A DNA stretch of 13,564 nt from an uncultured bacterium (GCA_903873095.1 CAIQMU010000062.1:1-13564), one strand, 5' to 3'; positions 5,839-12,961 are shown, counted from the first letter of the stretch. Made by a program: numbers and translations. Notes: generated from the letters alone by a model not told the origin.

Positions 5839-5876
5839 AAAACAAAAAAGCCATCCTCCGGGATGGTTTTGTTTTT
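5839..5876. terminator. Bidirectional terminator downstream of the methyltransferase gene
   Basis: CCATCC/GGATGG stem (5851-5856 with 5861-5866), loop TCCG, extended by A-rich and T-rich flanks on both sides. It overlaps the leftward methyltransferase stop codon (5875-5877) and also has a T-run on the plus strand. Confidence 0.85.
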
Positions 5877-6537
5877 AAACTTTTTTGTAGAGTGACAACA
5901 CAAGCGCAATCGCATCATCCGGATCAGTACGTGCATCAAAATGTTCGACACGTTGATCAACTAATTGCATACCTCGCGATGCAAATAATTCGTTGAGTTC
6001 CGTATTAGTAAAGAAATAATACGTCACACCAAATTTTTCAAATTCAGCCTCGGCAGAATGTTTTGGCTTGAATCCAAGAAATCTTCCTGTTTCTTTTGAA
6101 AGAGAAACATTCAATACATAACCACCTGTTTTCAAAACTCGAGAAATCTCGTCGACATATTGGTTCCATTGGCCATGTGACATGTGTTGCAAAACTCCAA
6201 TATCAGTAATGCAATCAAATGTATTATCAGCAAGAGGAATATCAAGTACGTCACCAACAACAAACCGTGCGCGATCACCAAGGTTTTCAGATTTCAAATC
6301 TGCATTTCCTTTCTTGATAATTTCAGGAATATAATCAAGTCCGATCACGCGATAACCTGCAGCGACTAACTTGTGAAGCCAAAGCCCGCGACCAACACCA
6401 ACATCCAAGAAGAAAGAATCTTTGGATAATGGTGGAAGCATGCGCATTGCGACCGCATGATACGGAATATGCGTCCATACATCAGAACCTGTACGGTACG
6501 CAAGTTCAAAATAATTTTTCTGTATATCAGAGTTCAT
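5875..6537 (-). CDS. Class I SAM-dependent methyltransferase
   Basis: 220 residues. Motif I FLDVGVGRG (43-51) binds SAM, followed by the acidic position in VIGLDYI (D68), GDVLDIPLADNTFDCI (about 95-110) and the family-typical LQHMSHGQW. This is the Methyltransf_11/25 pattern of small-molecule or lipid methyltransferases. The substrate is not predictable. A longer start at 6573 exists, but a TATACT box lies seven bases before the ATG at 6537 and falls inside the longer version, so 6537 is chosen. It lies 49 bases downstream of the Xer gene on the same strand and ends in a strong terminator. Confidence 0.85.
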   Translation of the reverse strand: MNSDIQKNYFELAYRTGSDVWTHIPYHAVAMRMLPPLSKDSFFLDVGVGRGLWLHKLVAAGYRVIGLDYIPEIIKKGNADLKSENLGDRARFVVGDVLDIPLADNTFDCITDIGVLQHMSHGQWNQYVDEISRVLKTGGYVLNVSLSKETGRFLGFKPKHSAEAEFEKFGVTYYFFTNTELNELFASRGMQLVDQRVEHFDARTDPDDAIALVLSLYKKV

Positions 6538-6544
6538 TGTATTC

Positions 6545-6550
6545 AGTATA
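6545..6550 (-). promoter_or_regulatory. -10 box of the methyltransferase gene
   Basis: Minus-strand TATACT, seven bases before the ATG at 6537. A TTGTCA is nearby but too close to act as its -35 box. Confidence 0.5.
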
Positions 6551-6585
6551 AACAATTGACAAGAATAAGTCATGCGAGTAGTTTT

Positions 6586-7479
6586 TTATTTCCCGTGAAA
6601 TTTTTTATGGACTTCACGAAGTTGCTTATCGGTAACGTGGGTGTAAATCTGAGTCGTTGAGATGTTTGCGTGTCCAAGCATCATCTGAACACTTCGAATA
6701 TCAGCACCATTTGATAACAAGTCCGTTGCGAAACTATGGCGCAAAACATGAGGAGTTACTTTTTTATAAATACCAGCCTTGGTTGCATAAAATTTTACAA
6801 TGCGCTGAATTGACCGGGGTGTCAGACGCGAACTGTTTGTCGTATTAAATGATGTGTTCGCAAACAGAGGTTCTGCCATGTCTTTACGAGATTTTAAATA
6901 TTCTTTGATTGCATCTTTCGCAGTATCAGACAAAAACACGACGCGAACCTTGTCACCCTTTCCTCGAATTGAAAATTCATCTTTTGATAAATCCAAATCT
7001 CTATTCAGTGAACACAATTCAGACAGACGAAGTCCTGTTGAAAAAAATAATTCAAGGATCGCACGATCGCGCAGATTATCACTCGCAGAATGTAAAAATC
7101 GTTTTAATTCGTCACCTGATAAATGATCAATGTCTCGTGCACCTGTTTTTGCAAGTTCGATCGCATCAGGTGCAACAGATGCAATATTTCGCTTGCGAAG
7201 AAATTTCAAAAATGAACGAATCGCGATCATGTAATAATTTTGCGTAACTTTTTTCATTCCTGCAGCCGATTGTCCACGAACTTTTTGTCCTGGTGCTCGA
7301 TTGAGAAACAAACGAAACTCACGAATTTTTTCCTCGGTAATATCACTTGCATTGTTAAATTTCCCAAACGCAAAAAATTTCGACAAATAATGATCGTAGT
7401 TTTTAACCGTGAGCAAACTGCGCCCGCGTTCAATCTCGACATATTCCAAAAACTGCCGTTTTGCGATTTGAATATCCAT
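6586..7479 (-). CDS. xerC: Tyrosine recombinase, XerC/XerD type
   Basis: 297 residues, the usual length for Xer recombinases, which resolve chromosome dimers at dif sites. It has an N-terminal SAM-like core-binding domain (about 1-95) and a C-terminal catalytic domain. Catalytic residues are all present: R151 in GLRLSEL, K174 in RGKGDK, H244 and R247 in HVLRHSF, H270 in LGHAN, and nucleophile Y279 in IYTHV. It is probably the housekeeping recombinase rather than a phage integrase, since no phage genes or att-like repeats are seen. An in-frame ATG at 7497 is rejected because a TATAAT box lies six bases before 7479. Whether it is XerC, XerD or a single archaeal-like XerA cannot be told from one sequence. 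Confidence 0.9.
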   Translation of the reverse strand: MDIQIAKRQFLEYVEIERGRSLLTVKNYDHYLSKFFAFGKFNNASDITEEKIREFRLFLNRAPGQKVRGQSAAGMKKVTQNYYMIAIRSFLKFLRKRNIASVAPDAIELAKTGARDIDHLSGDELKRFLHSASDNLRDRAILELFFSTGLRLSELCSLNRDLDLSKDEFSIRGKGDKVRVVFLSDTAKDAIKEYLKSRKDMAEPLFANTSFNTTNSSRLTPRSIQRIVKFYATKAGIYKKVTPHVLRHSFATDLLSNGADIRSVQMMLGHANISTTQIYTHVTDKQLREVHKKFHGK

Positions 7480-7485
7480 GCTTCT

Positions 7486-7491
7486 ATTATA
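7486..7491 (-). promoter_or_regulatory. -10 box of the Xer gene
   Basis: Perfect TATAAT on the minus strand, six bases before the ATG at 7479, so a leaderless transcript is predicted. Confidence 0.6.
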
Positions 7492-7562
7492 TCTCATATT
7501 GACAAGAAGACGAGATGGGTATTTACTAGATCAAATTTTTCAACCGAATAAAACCTAACACC

Positions 7563-7955
7563 ATGAAACCAGAAATCAAAACCCTCCTCTTTGCAGATAT
7601 TGACGATGCTCGCTTTCGTAAAAAAGTAAGCTGGGGAGATATCCACGCAGTGTGCTGCATGATAATTCTTTGCTTACTTATATCTACCTTGGTCTACTTG
7701 GTACTGAAACAGATTCAACTGCCAACCTGGATCATTAAAACAACATTGGGTGCCATAGTGGCAATTCTTGCCATTATGATGAAATTTAATTTTTTCTCTC
7801 AGAATCTTGTTTTTGGGGAACAATACATATCTATATCCCTCAATCCCAAAAAATTCAACCGGCTTCGCAATCACCACTTCAGTGAACTATCAAATGTTAA
7901 TAAGTCTGATATTGCATGGATGGAAACAAAAGAACTTTTCGAAAGTTACCCCTAA
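7563..7955 (+). CDS. Small two-helix membrane protein, hypothetical
   Basis: 130 residues. Hydrophobic helices at about 29-50 (VCCMIILCLLISTLVYLVL lies inside) and about 56-76, separated by a short turn, with charged N- and C-terminal parts. This predicts two membrane passes with both ends on the same side. No family is recognised. No convincing -10 box is seen between 7498 and 7562, in contrast to its neighbours. It is followed by a good terminator and then by rpsO. Confidence 0.55.
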   Translation: MKPEIKTLLFADIDDARFRKKVSWGDIHAVCCMIILCLLISTLVYLVLKQIQLPTWIIKTTLGAIVAILAIMMKFNFFSQNLVFGEQYISISLNPKKFNRLRNHHFSELSNVNKSDIAWMETKELFESYP

Positions 7956-7966
7956 AAACGCATTCT

Positions 7967-7992
7967 AAACCCGCTACCAAGGCGGGTTTTTT
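7967..7992 (+). terminator. Terminator of the 7563 gene
   Basis: AAACCCGC (7967-7974) pairs with GCGGGTTT (7982-7989), 7-base loop, followed by a T-run to 7992. Confidence 0.85.
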
Positions 7993-8019
7993 ATCTATAA
8001 AAATAGGTAAGCCCATGAC

Positions 8020-8048
8020 TTGCGTAAAAAAACGTTCTGTGCTATAGT
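8020..8048 (+). promoter_or_regulatory. rpsO promoter
   Basis: TTGCGT (8020-8025), exactly 17 bases, then TATAGT (8043-8048) preceded by TGC. The ATG is nine bases further on, leaving a leader of about 3 nt and no room for an S15 autoregulatory mRNA structure upstream of the gene. Confidence 0.75.
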
Positions 8049-8057
8049 CATGCCACT

Positions 8058-8321
8058 ATGTTAACAACTGCCACCAAATCAAAAATCGCCAAGGATTTCG
8101 GCCGAAAGGAAGGAGACACCGGTTCTCCTGAGGTTCAGATTGCTCTTTTGTCAGAGCAGATCGCAACCCTTACCAACCACCTTCAGACAAACAAGAAGGA
8201 TAACCATTCTCGCCGAGGATTGGTCATCATGGTTGCACAGCGACGAAAACTCCTTAACTACTTGAAAAAGTCTGATGCTAAAAAGTATGAGACCGTAGTC
8301 AAAAAAGTTGGACTTAAATAA
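8058..8321 (+). CDS. rpsO: 30S ribosomal protein S15
   Basis: 87 residues, against 88-89 in most bacteria, and recognisable along the whole length. It has the conserved GDTGSPEVQIALL, then LTNHLQTNKKDNHSRRGLV with the H/R-rich 16S rRNA binding turn, then RRKLLNYLKKSD. S15 binds the central domain of 16S rRNA early in 30S assembly. It is a single-gene unit with its own promoter and terminator. It is not followed by pnp, its common partner in other bacteria. Confidence 0.98.
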   Translation: MLTTATKSKIAKDFGRKEGDTGSPEVQIALLSEQIATLTNHLQTNKKDNHSRRGLVIMVAQRRKLLNYLKKSDAKKYETVVKKVGLK

Positions 8322-8323
8322 TT

Positions 8324-8345
8324 AATCACCGAAAGGTGGTTTTTA
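8324..8345 (+). terminator. rpsO terminator
   Basis: AATCACC/GGTGGTT stem (8324-8330 with 8335-8341, one G-U pair) with a GAAA tetraloop, followed by a T-run. Confidence 0.8.
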
Positions 8346-8360
8346 TTACATTAATTTATT

Positions 8361-8369
8361 TGGTATAAT
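8361..8369 (+). promoter_or_regulatory. Extended -10 of the DUF2283 gene
   Basis: TGG TATAAT, then six bases and the ATG at 8376. Perfect -10 hexamer; leaderless transcript predicted. Confidence 0.65.
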
Positions 8370-8375
8370 ACATTT

Positions 8376-8600
8376 ATGAAAATCACCTATGACAAATCTG
8401 TCGATGCAATGAATCTCACGATTCGTGCGGGCAAAGTCGCTAAAACGATTTCCGTTTCAAATGGGATTATGTTAGACGTGGATAAAAAAGGAAATCCTTT
8501 GTATTTGGAAATTTTGAATGCAAGCAGTCTTTTTGGAAAACATAAGAAACCTGAAATAACGATAAATTCAAAAGTAATTACTATTCCTGAATTTGCATAA
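8376..8600 (+). CDS. DUF2283 family protein
   Basis: 74 residues fitting DUF2283: MKITYDKSVDAMNLTIRAG at the start, then GIMLDVDKKGNPLYLEILNAS (residues 30-50) with the conserved Asp-rich turn and the EILNAS strand. This is a small all-beta cytoplasmic protein of unknown function; relatives are often found near toxin-antitoxin genes. The C-terminus is slightly longer than the typical core. It is a single-gene unit between rpsO and the 8653 orphan. Confidence 0.85.
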   Translation: MKITYDKSVDAMNLTIRAGKVAKTISVSNGIMLDVDKKGNPLYLEILNASSLFGKHKKPEITINSKVITIPEFA

Positions 8601-8605
8601 ACTAT

Positions 8606-8634
8606 TTGACATTACATTTCACAAGGAATAAACT
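8606..8634 (+). promoter_or_regulatory. Promoter of the 8653 gene
   Basis: Consensus -35 TTGACA (8606-8611), 17 bases, then TAAACT (8629-8634). Predicted start near 8641, leader about 12 nt. It is the only perfect -35 box in the window. Confidence 0.65.
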
Positions 8635-8652
8635 TTTATAAAATCTTGTAAC

Positions 8653-8931
8653 ATGAAAAACAAAATATCAGAGAGTGACTACTGGGCAATGCTTGCACTT
8701 GCCGATTCTGTTGGTGTAACTTCACGCCTTACACGAAAACCAAAAGAACAACTTATAAAAGAAAACAAAAAAATCCGTATCAAGGCATCCGAAGTTTCTG
8801 AGGCGTTTGTAATGCAAAAACTTAGAAAACGCAATCGTTTCTGTAGTAGTCAAAACATAAAAGACAGAATGTATCGAAATGATACTCTGCGAGATAAAGC
8901 GCGTGCCAAAAGGCGCGCTTTTTTATTTTAA
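8653..8931 (+). CDS. Small basic hypothetical protein
   Basis: 92 residues, rich in Lys and Arg, starting MKNKISESDYWAMLALADS. It is helical in appearance with no membrane segment and no family I recognise. The best argument for its being real is its promoter with a consensus -35 box. Its last residues (KARAKRRAFLF) are encoded by the terminator hairpin itself, so the C-terminus is probably functionally neutral or the stop has drifted into the terminator. The high charge suggests nucleic-acid binding, but that is only a guess. Confidence 0.6.
   Translation: MKNKISESDYWAMLALADSVGVTSRLTRKPKEQLIKENKKIRIKASEVSEAFVMQKLRKRNRFCSSQNIKDRMYRNDTLRDKARAKRRAFLF
8896..8924 (+). terminator. Terminator within the 3' end of the 8653 gene
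   Basis: AAAGCGCG (8896-8903) pairs with CGCGCTTT (8914-8921), and CC/GG (8906-8907 with 8912-8913) pair beyond a 2-base bulge; loop AAAA, T-run to 8924. The stop codon lies beyond it at 8929-8931. Confidence 0.85.
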
Positions 8932-8948
8932 TTAAATCCATTTCCTTG

Positions 8949-8954
8949 TATACT
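8949..8954 (+). promoter_or_regulatory. -10 box of the hydrolase-like fusion gene
   Basis: TATACT, seven bases, then the ATG at 8962. No clear -35 box. Confidence 0.55.
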
Positions 8955-8961
8955 ACATACA

Positions 8962-10659
8962 ATGAAAACAGTGTACATTTTTCACGACGCATTTTCTGAT
9001 CCCGTATCAGAATGGTATCCATGGATGAAAACATCCCTCGAGACTCTCGGGTATTTTGTCAGCGTTCCACAATTTCCAACACCAGCAGGGCAGTCACTCG
9101 CATCATGGGAAGCAGTCATCAGATCAAGTATTCAAAAATGGGGCGACGACACGATTATTATCGGGCATGGAGCAGGTGGTGCATTCGCACTCAATATGAT
9201 CGAAAAGGTTACCCAACCTGTCCATGGTTTGTTTTTAGTGGCGAGTTACGGTGGCAAGATTGGTCATGCGGGATATGACCGTGTAAACGAAACGTTTTTT
9301 GAAAAACCGTTTGATTGGTCCAAAATAAAAAACAATGCAATGATTATTGAATCATTTTCTGGTGAAGGTGATCCCTTTGTTCCAGAATCTACAAGTGTCG
9401 AACTCGCCCAAAACCTTGGAATTAAAAACCAAGTTATTCCACAAGGAGGACATATCACGCACGCCGATGGATTTACGCAATGTGTACCAGTACTACAAGG
9501 AATCAAGGAATCACTCAACGCACTTGAAAAAACAATTTCTCCTGAACTTGTTCAAGAGGAGGTGCAACAAAAACCTGTAAACCACTTAACTGATCAGATT
9601 ACTCCTCAAGAAATATCTTCGGATCAGATAGTTAAAAAAGATGGATCACCAACACGAGCACATACAATGTATCAAGACATGTCAGAACTTGTAAACTCAA
9701 ACACAGGATCTGTCGCATCATCACTTCTTTCAAAAGCACGCGAGGATGAAGCCGTCGTCAAAGCCTTTTCGCCCGCATCAACTCGTAACATCTTGTACAT
9801 CATGGGGACCGTCATTGTTATTGGTGTCGTACTTGGAATTATTGGATATGTTTTATATCAAAACGCACCTGCACCCGTCGCACCAACAGCTACACCAATA
9901 CATTCACTTATTTTGGCGGATTCACATGTTGCAATAGATACAAGTAATCAAACATCCTACGCACTTGCAGCAAAAATCCATGAGGCTCTTTCCAAACCTG
10001 TCCAGAATTCAACTATTTTAGATATTGTCTACACTAATGGAATTAGTCGAGTACCCCTCAAAACAGTTCTAACTAAACTTGGAATTAGTGCACCTGATAC
10101 ATTTTCAGATGAACTAAACGATCCAACGTTTATGCATGGTGAAATTTCAGATAATGGGATAACAAGTCATTTTATAGTCATTCCTATTAACCATTATGAT
10201 GCAGCATTCCTAGGAATGCATGACTGGGAACCAACACTTGTGCGAGACTTGGGAATATTTTTGGGACTACCTGATGCATTTATCCGAAGTCTGAGCAGTA
10301 CGAAATTATTCACTGATACAATGATTCAAAATCATCCTGTACGCGCATTGTATTATCATGCGCCTGCACCGATTGATTTAACAGAATCAAAACCAAGCAC
10401 TGCAACACCTGTTGTGGCAATACCAACGATTTCTGTTCCAATAAAATATTCGGATTACATTAAGCAACTTACTCAAACACCTGTAGTGCCGACACCCGAT
10501 TTATCAAATCCGCTTTTATCTATTACGTCACCTTATAAAGATGGAAATCTGATGCTTGCCTATTTCTTCATCAACGAACACACCCTTGTCATTACAGATT
10601 CTACAGATATTATCCCGAAACTTTTGGAACGATATGCAAATAGTCAGATTTATCAGTAG
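8962..10659 (+). CDS. RBBP9/YdeN-like hydrolase domain (catalytic Ser lost) fused to a TM helix and outer domain
   Basis: 565 residues in three parts. Residues 1-190 are an alpha/beta-hydrolase domain of the serine-hydrolase RBBP9/YdeN type: VYIFHDAF at the start, the nucleophile elbow GHGAGG (68-73), an acid in SGEGDPFVP (D137) and QGGH (H164). The elbow normally reads GHSxGG; here the nucleophile is Gly70, so the domain should be catalytically dead although Asp and His remain. A polar linker (about 195-275) leads to one transmembrane helix (277-299), then a Pro/Ala-rich stretch and an outer domain (about 315-565) with AFLGMHDWEP (415-424) and a C-terminal strand TLVITD. The predicted topology is hydrolase inside, C-terminal domain outside. 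I believe similar C-terminal domains occur in other Parcubacteria membrane proteins, from memory only. Single-gene unit; function unknown. Confidence 0.85.
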   Translation: MKTVYIFHDAFSDPVSEWYPWMKTSLETLGYFVSVPQFPTPAGQSLASWEAVIRSSIQKWGDDTIIIGHGAGGAFALNMIEKVTQPVHGLFLVASYGGKIGHAGYDRVNETFFEKPFDWSKIKNNAMIIESFSGEGDPFVPESTSVELAQNLGIKNQVIPQGGHITHADGFTQCVPVLQGIKESLNALEKTISPELVQEEVQQKPVNHLTDQITPQEISSDQIVKKDGSPTRAHTMYQDMSELVNSNTGSVASSLLSKAREDEAVVKAFSPASTRNILYIMGTVIVIGVVLGIIGYVLYQNAPAPVAPTATPIHSLILADSHVAIDTSNQTSYALAAKIHEALSKPVQNSTILDIVYTNGISRVPLKTVLTKLGISAPDTFSDELNDPTFMHGEISDNGITSHFIVIPINHYDAAFLGMHDWEPTLVRDLGIFLGLPDAFIRSLSSTKLFTDTMIQNHPVRALYYHAPAPIDLTESKPSTATPVVAIPTISVPIKYSDYIKQLTQTPVVPTPDLSNPLLSITSPYKDGNLMLAYFFINEHTLVITDSTDIIPKLLERYANSQIYQ

Positions 10660-10680
10660 ACCTCACCCTTGGGTGAGGTC
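10659..10680 (+). terminator. Hairpin at the stop codon of the fusion gene
   Basis: Perfect 10-bp inverted repeat (10659-10668 with 10671-10680) beginning at the last base of the stop codon. It lacks a T-run; the following bases are the -35 box of the next gene. It is either an atypical terminator or an mRNA-end stabiliser. Confidence 0.6.
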
Positions 10681-10709
10681 TTGCCGTAAGGGGTCAATTA
10701 TGCTACTAT
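10681..10709 (+). promoter_or_regulatory. Promoter of the DksA/TraR-like gene
   Basis: TTGCCG (10681-10686), 17 bases, then TACTAT (10704-10709) preceded by TGC. The ATG is eight bases further on. The -35 box directly abuts the preceding hairpin. Confidence 0.65.
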
Positions 10710-10717
10710 CATGTGAT

Positions 10718-11080
10718 ATGAATAAGACAAAGCTTAACCATTTCAAGGAGAAACTCCTCGCCGAACAGACGTCTCTTTGGGATGAACTTTCGAGCTTTGC
10801 AAAGCAAGATGAACGAGGAAACTGGATTGCGATTCCAGCCCCACACACCGAGGGAGGCGTAGGAGATGATGCAGATCAGGCTGGATTCACCGAAGAAATC
10901 GAATCAAAAAATGCTCTCCTTGGATCTCTTGAAGAAAAATATAATCAGATTCAAGCAGCACTTGCACGAATCGAAGCAGGAACCTATGGAATTTGTTTGA
11001 AGTCAGGCAAACCAATCGAAGAAGACCGCCTCGAAGCGAATCCTTCTGCAGAAACCTGCAAAGAAATGATGAACGGCTAG
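10718..11080 (+). CDS. DksA/TraR family protein with degenerate zinc finger
   Basis: 120 residues. N-terminal coiled-coil helices (about 3-30 and 55-88) with a DDADQA tip (50-55) that keeps the DxxDxA pattern DksA uses at the RNA polymerase secondary channel. The C-terminal finger YGICLKSGKPIEEDRLEANP is the family signature. Only two of four zinc ligands remain: C93 and C114 are kept, while the other two positions are S96 and M117. Zinc binding is therefore doubtful, as in known Cys-poor DksA paralogues. The expected role is modulation of transcription initiation. The start at 10718 is set by the promoter; a longer frame from 10556 overlaps the previous gene and is not used. Confidence 0.9.
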   Translation: MNKTKLNHFKEKLLAEQTSLWDELSSFAKQDERGNWIAIPAPHTEGGVGDDADQAGFTEEIESKNALLGSLEEKYNQIQAALARIEAGTYGICLKSGKPIEEDRLEANPSAETCKEMMNG

Positions 11081-11090
11081 GCCGTTTTTT
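11072..11090 (+). terminator. Terminator with the stop codon as its loop
   Basis: AACGGC (11072-11077), loop TAG (11078-11080, the stop codon), GCCGTT (11081-11086), then a T-run to 11090. Confidence 0.8.
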
Positions 11091-11144
11091 CTTTATCAAA
11101 ACTTTATCTCTTTATTTTTTCTTTAATTTTCCTTTATCTCCCTC

Positions 11145-11153
11145 TGCTACGAT
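11145..11153 (+). promoter_or_regulatory. Extended -10 of the comM-like gene
   Basis: TGC TACGAT, followed by six bases and the ATG at 11160. It directly abuts an alternative ATG at 11154, which would lie upstream of the predicted transcription start. Confidence 0.55.
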
Positions 11154-11159
11154 ATGCGC

Positions 11160-12683
11160 ATGTCAAAAAATTTTTCACGTGTTTACTCGGCTCAGCCGTT
11201 CGCATTACTCGGTCATATTGTTTCAGTTGAGGTCGACATTACCAACGGGCTTCACGCATTTTCAATCGTCGGCATGGCAGACCAAGCCGTCGGCGAAGCA
11301 AAAGATCGCGTTGCAAGTGCGATCAAAAATTCCGGTTTCGTTTCACCAAAACAAGACAACCAGAAAACAATCGTCTCCCTTGCACCAGCAGAACTTCGCA
11401 AAGAAGGTTCCTATTTCGACATGGCAATCGCCATCGGTTATTTATTATCCAATCACGATTTAGATTTCGATCCAGAGAAAAAATTATTCATCGGAGAATT
11501 ATCACTCAACGGACAACTGCAAGGAGTCGCAGGGATTTTACCAATCGTGCAATGTGCAAAACGAAATGGGTTCACTGAAATTTTTGTTCCCGTTTCAAAT
11601 GCCGATGAGGCAAGCCTGATCGAAGGAGTTACTATTTACGCAGTAAAAAATTTAAAACAACTTATCGACCATTTAGATGACGAGTGCGAAGATGTACTGC
11701 AACCACATCCACCGCAAATAATAAAACCTGCGGATGATTTTGCAATTTCAGTAAACTTTGCAGATATCAAGGGTCAAGAATCCGCAAAGCGCGGACTTGA
11801 AATTGCGGCAGCGGGTGGACATAACTTGATTATGTCGGGACCACCAGGAACAGGGAAGACAATGCTCGCACGTGCGTTTTTAGGATTACTTCCTCCACTT
11901 GTTCCTGATGAAATTTTGGAAATCACAGGAATACATAGTATCGCAGGAATTTTACATGAACCACTTGTGACCGCACCACCATTTCGAAGCCCCCATCACA
12001 CTGCAAGTTATGTTTCGATTATTGGCGGTGGAGCATTTCCAAAACCGGGTGAGGTAACACTTGCACATCGTGGAATATTATTCATGGACGAGTTTCCCGA
12101 ATTTGATAAACGAGTTATCGAGGCACTTCGCCAACCACTCGAAGATAAAGTCGTTCATATTTCACGCGCAAAAGGCAGTGCGAGTTTTCCTGCACAGTTT
12201 ATGTTGGTTGCGGCGATGAATCCGTGTCCATGTGGAAATTCAGGATCACTTCATAAAACATGTATATGCAATCCGCATGAGATTATTCGGTATAACAAGA
12301 GAATTTCAGGGCCGATCCTTGATCGTATTGATATTCATTTAATAGTTGAGCATGTTGATTATGACAAGTTAAACGAAGCACGAAATAGCGAAACATCTGA
12401 AACAATTCGTGCGCGAATTAAACAAGCAAGAAAATTCCAAGCATTGCGATTTGGAAATGATTTAAAATTAAATTCACACATGAACGCAAAAGATATTGAG
12501 CATTTAAATCTTTCTGATGATGTAAAACGAACTCTTGCGAGTTCAGCACAGGCACTGAAATTGTCACCGCGTGCATATCATCGCATGATAAAACTTGCGC
12601 GCACGATTGCGGATCTTGATGGCTCAGAAAACATCACGAGTGATCATGTGCTTGAAGCATTTCAATATAGACCGAGATCGTAA
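11160..12683 (+). CDS. comM: ComM/YifB-type Mg-chelatase-like AAA+ ATPase
   Basis: 507 residues, the family's full length. An N-terminal ChlI-like domain (about 1-170, with IVGMADQAVGEAKDRV and SLAPAELRKEGSYFDMAIAIG) precedes the AAA+ core. Walker A GPPGTGKT is at 227-234, Walker B ILFMDE at 306-311, and the RSPHHT motif lies between them. A cysteine cluster at 356, 358, 368 and 370 (NPCPCGNSG...CICNP) follows. The C-terminal helical domain includes LSPRAYHRMIKLARTIADL. In naturally competent bacteria ComM is a hexameric helicase that promotes branch migration during recombination of incoming DNA. The start at 11160, not 11154, is chosen from the -10 spacing. It is followed after four bases by a mazF/pemK remnant. 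Confidence 0.95.
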   Translation: MSKNFSRVYSAQPFALLGHIVSVEVDITNGLHAFSIVGMADQAVGEAKDRVASAIKNSGFVSPKQDNQKTIVSLAPAELRKEGSYFDMAIAIGYLLSNHDLDFDPEKKLFIGELSLNGQLQGVAGILPIVQCAKRNGFTEIFVPVSNADEASLIEGVTIYAVKNLKQLIDHLDDECEDVLQPHPPQIIKPADDFAISVNFADIKGQESAKRGLEIAAAGGHNLIMSGPPGTGKTMLARAFLGLLPPLVPDEILEITGIHSIAGILHEPLVTAPPFRSPHHTASYVSIIGGGAFPKPGEVTLAHRGILFMDEFPEFDKRVIEALRQPLEDKVVHISRAKGSASFPAQFMLVAAMNPCPCGNSGSLHKTCICNPHEIIRYNKRISGPILDRIDIHLIVEHVDYDKLNEARNSETSETIRARIKQARKFQALRFGNDLKLNSHMNAKDIEHLNLSDDVKRTLASSAQALKLSPRAYHRMIKLARTIADLDGSENITSDHVLEAFQYRPRS

Positions 12684-12687
12684 CAAT

Positions 12688-12961
12688 ATGATAAAAGATT
12701 TTGATTCTTGGAATAACGAAAAACAAAATATTGAAAAATATTTTCCAAATGAAATTTCTTTTCATGAAAAAGAAATATGGTGGTGTTCGATTGGCATTAA
12801 TATTGGCGATGACTTATAATAATTTCACATCCATTCTCCTACTTTCTCAAATGAAGCTTGTGAGCTCAAAAAGATTTCGCAGATTTGTAAGAAAAATCTC
12901 TGACACGCAATTTAAAGAAATTCAACAAAAGATTATTACGATTCTTATACCCCCTAACTGA
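12688..12961 (+). pseudogene. Broken mazF/pemK-like toxin gene (internal deletion and frame change)
   Basis: The first frame (12688-12819) reads MIKDFDSWNNEKQNI, then HEKEIWWCSIGINIGDD, and stops. This matches the N-terminus of PemK/MazF-type toxins, where REIWWC.LG.NIG begins the beta-barrel. In the +1 frame from about 12815 to the stop at 12959-12961 the sequence reads SILLLSQMKLVSSKRFRRFV and continues with KISDTQFKEIQQKI. This fits the family's C-terminal half (LSQ.K...SKR, then ISD..F.EI). The middle, about 40-60 residues carrying the catalytic Arg of the RPVVI region and the PLT strand, is missing. No antitoxin gene is adjacent. It begins four bases after the comM stop and probably shares its transcript. 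It cannot be an active RNase. Confidence 0.75.

Noticed and set aside
5699..5870. tRNA or tmRNA in the gap between xth and the methyltransferase gene
   Set aside because: No T-loop consensus, no acceptor stem pairing and no CCA end could be found on either strand.
6586..7479. Xer-type recombinase as the integrase of a mobile element
   Set aside because: No flanking direct repeats, tRNA target, phage or plasmid genes; length and motifs fit a housekeeping Xer protein.
7957..8057. Autoregulatory leader of rpsO or a riboswitch
   Set aside because: The space is taken by the previous gene's terminator and the promoter; the predicted leader is only about 3 nt.
10556..10717. Longer N-terminus for the DksA/TraR-like protein
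   Set aside because: It overlaps the previous gene, reads through its terminator hairpin and the new promoter, and adds residues unlike the family.
12480..12560. CTGATGA-like string as a second hammerhead core
   Set aside because: It lies in comM coding sequence and lacks the matching stem II, GAAA and stem III elements.
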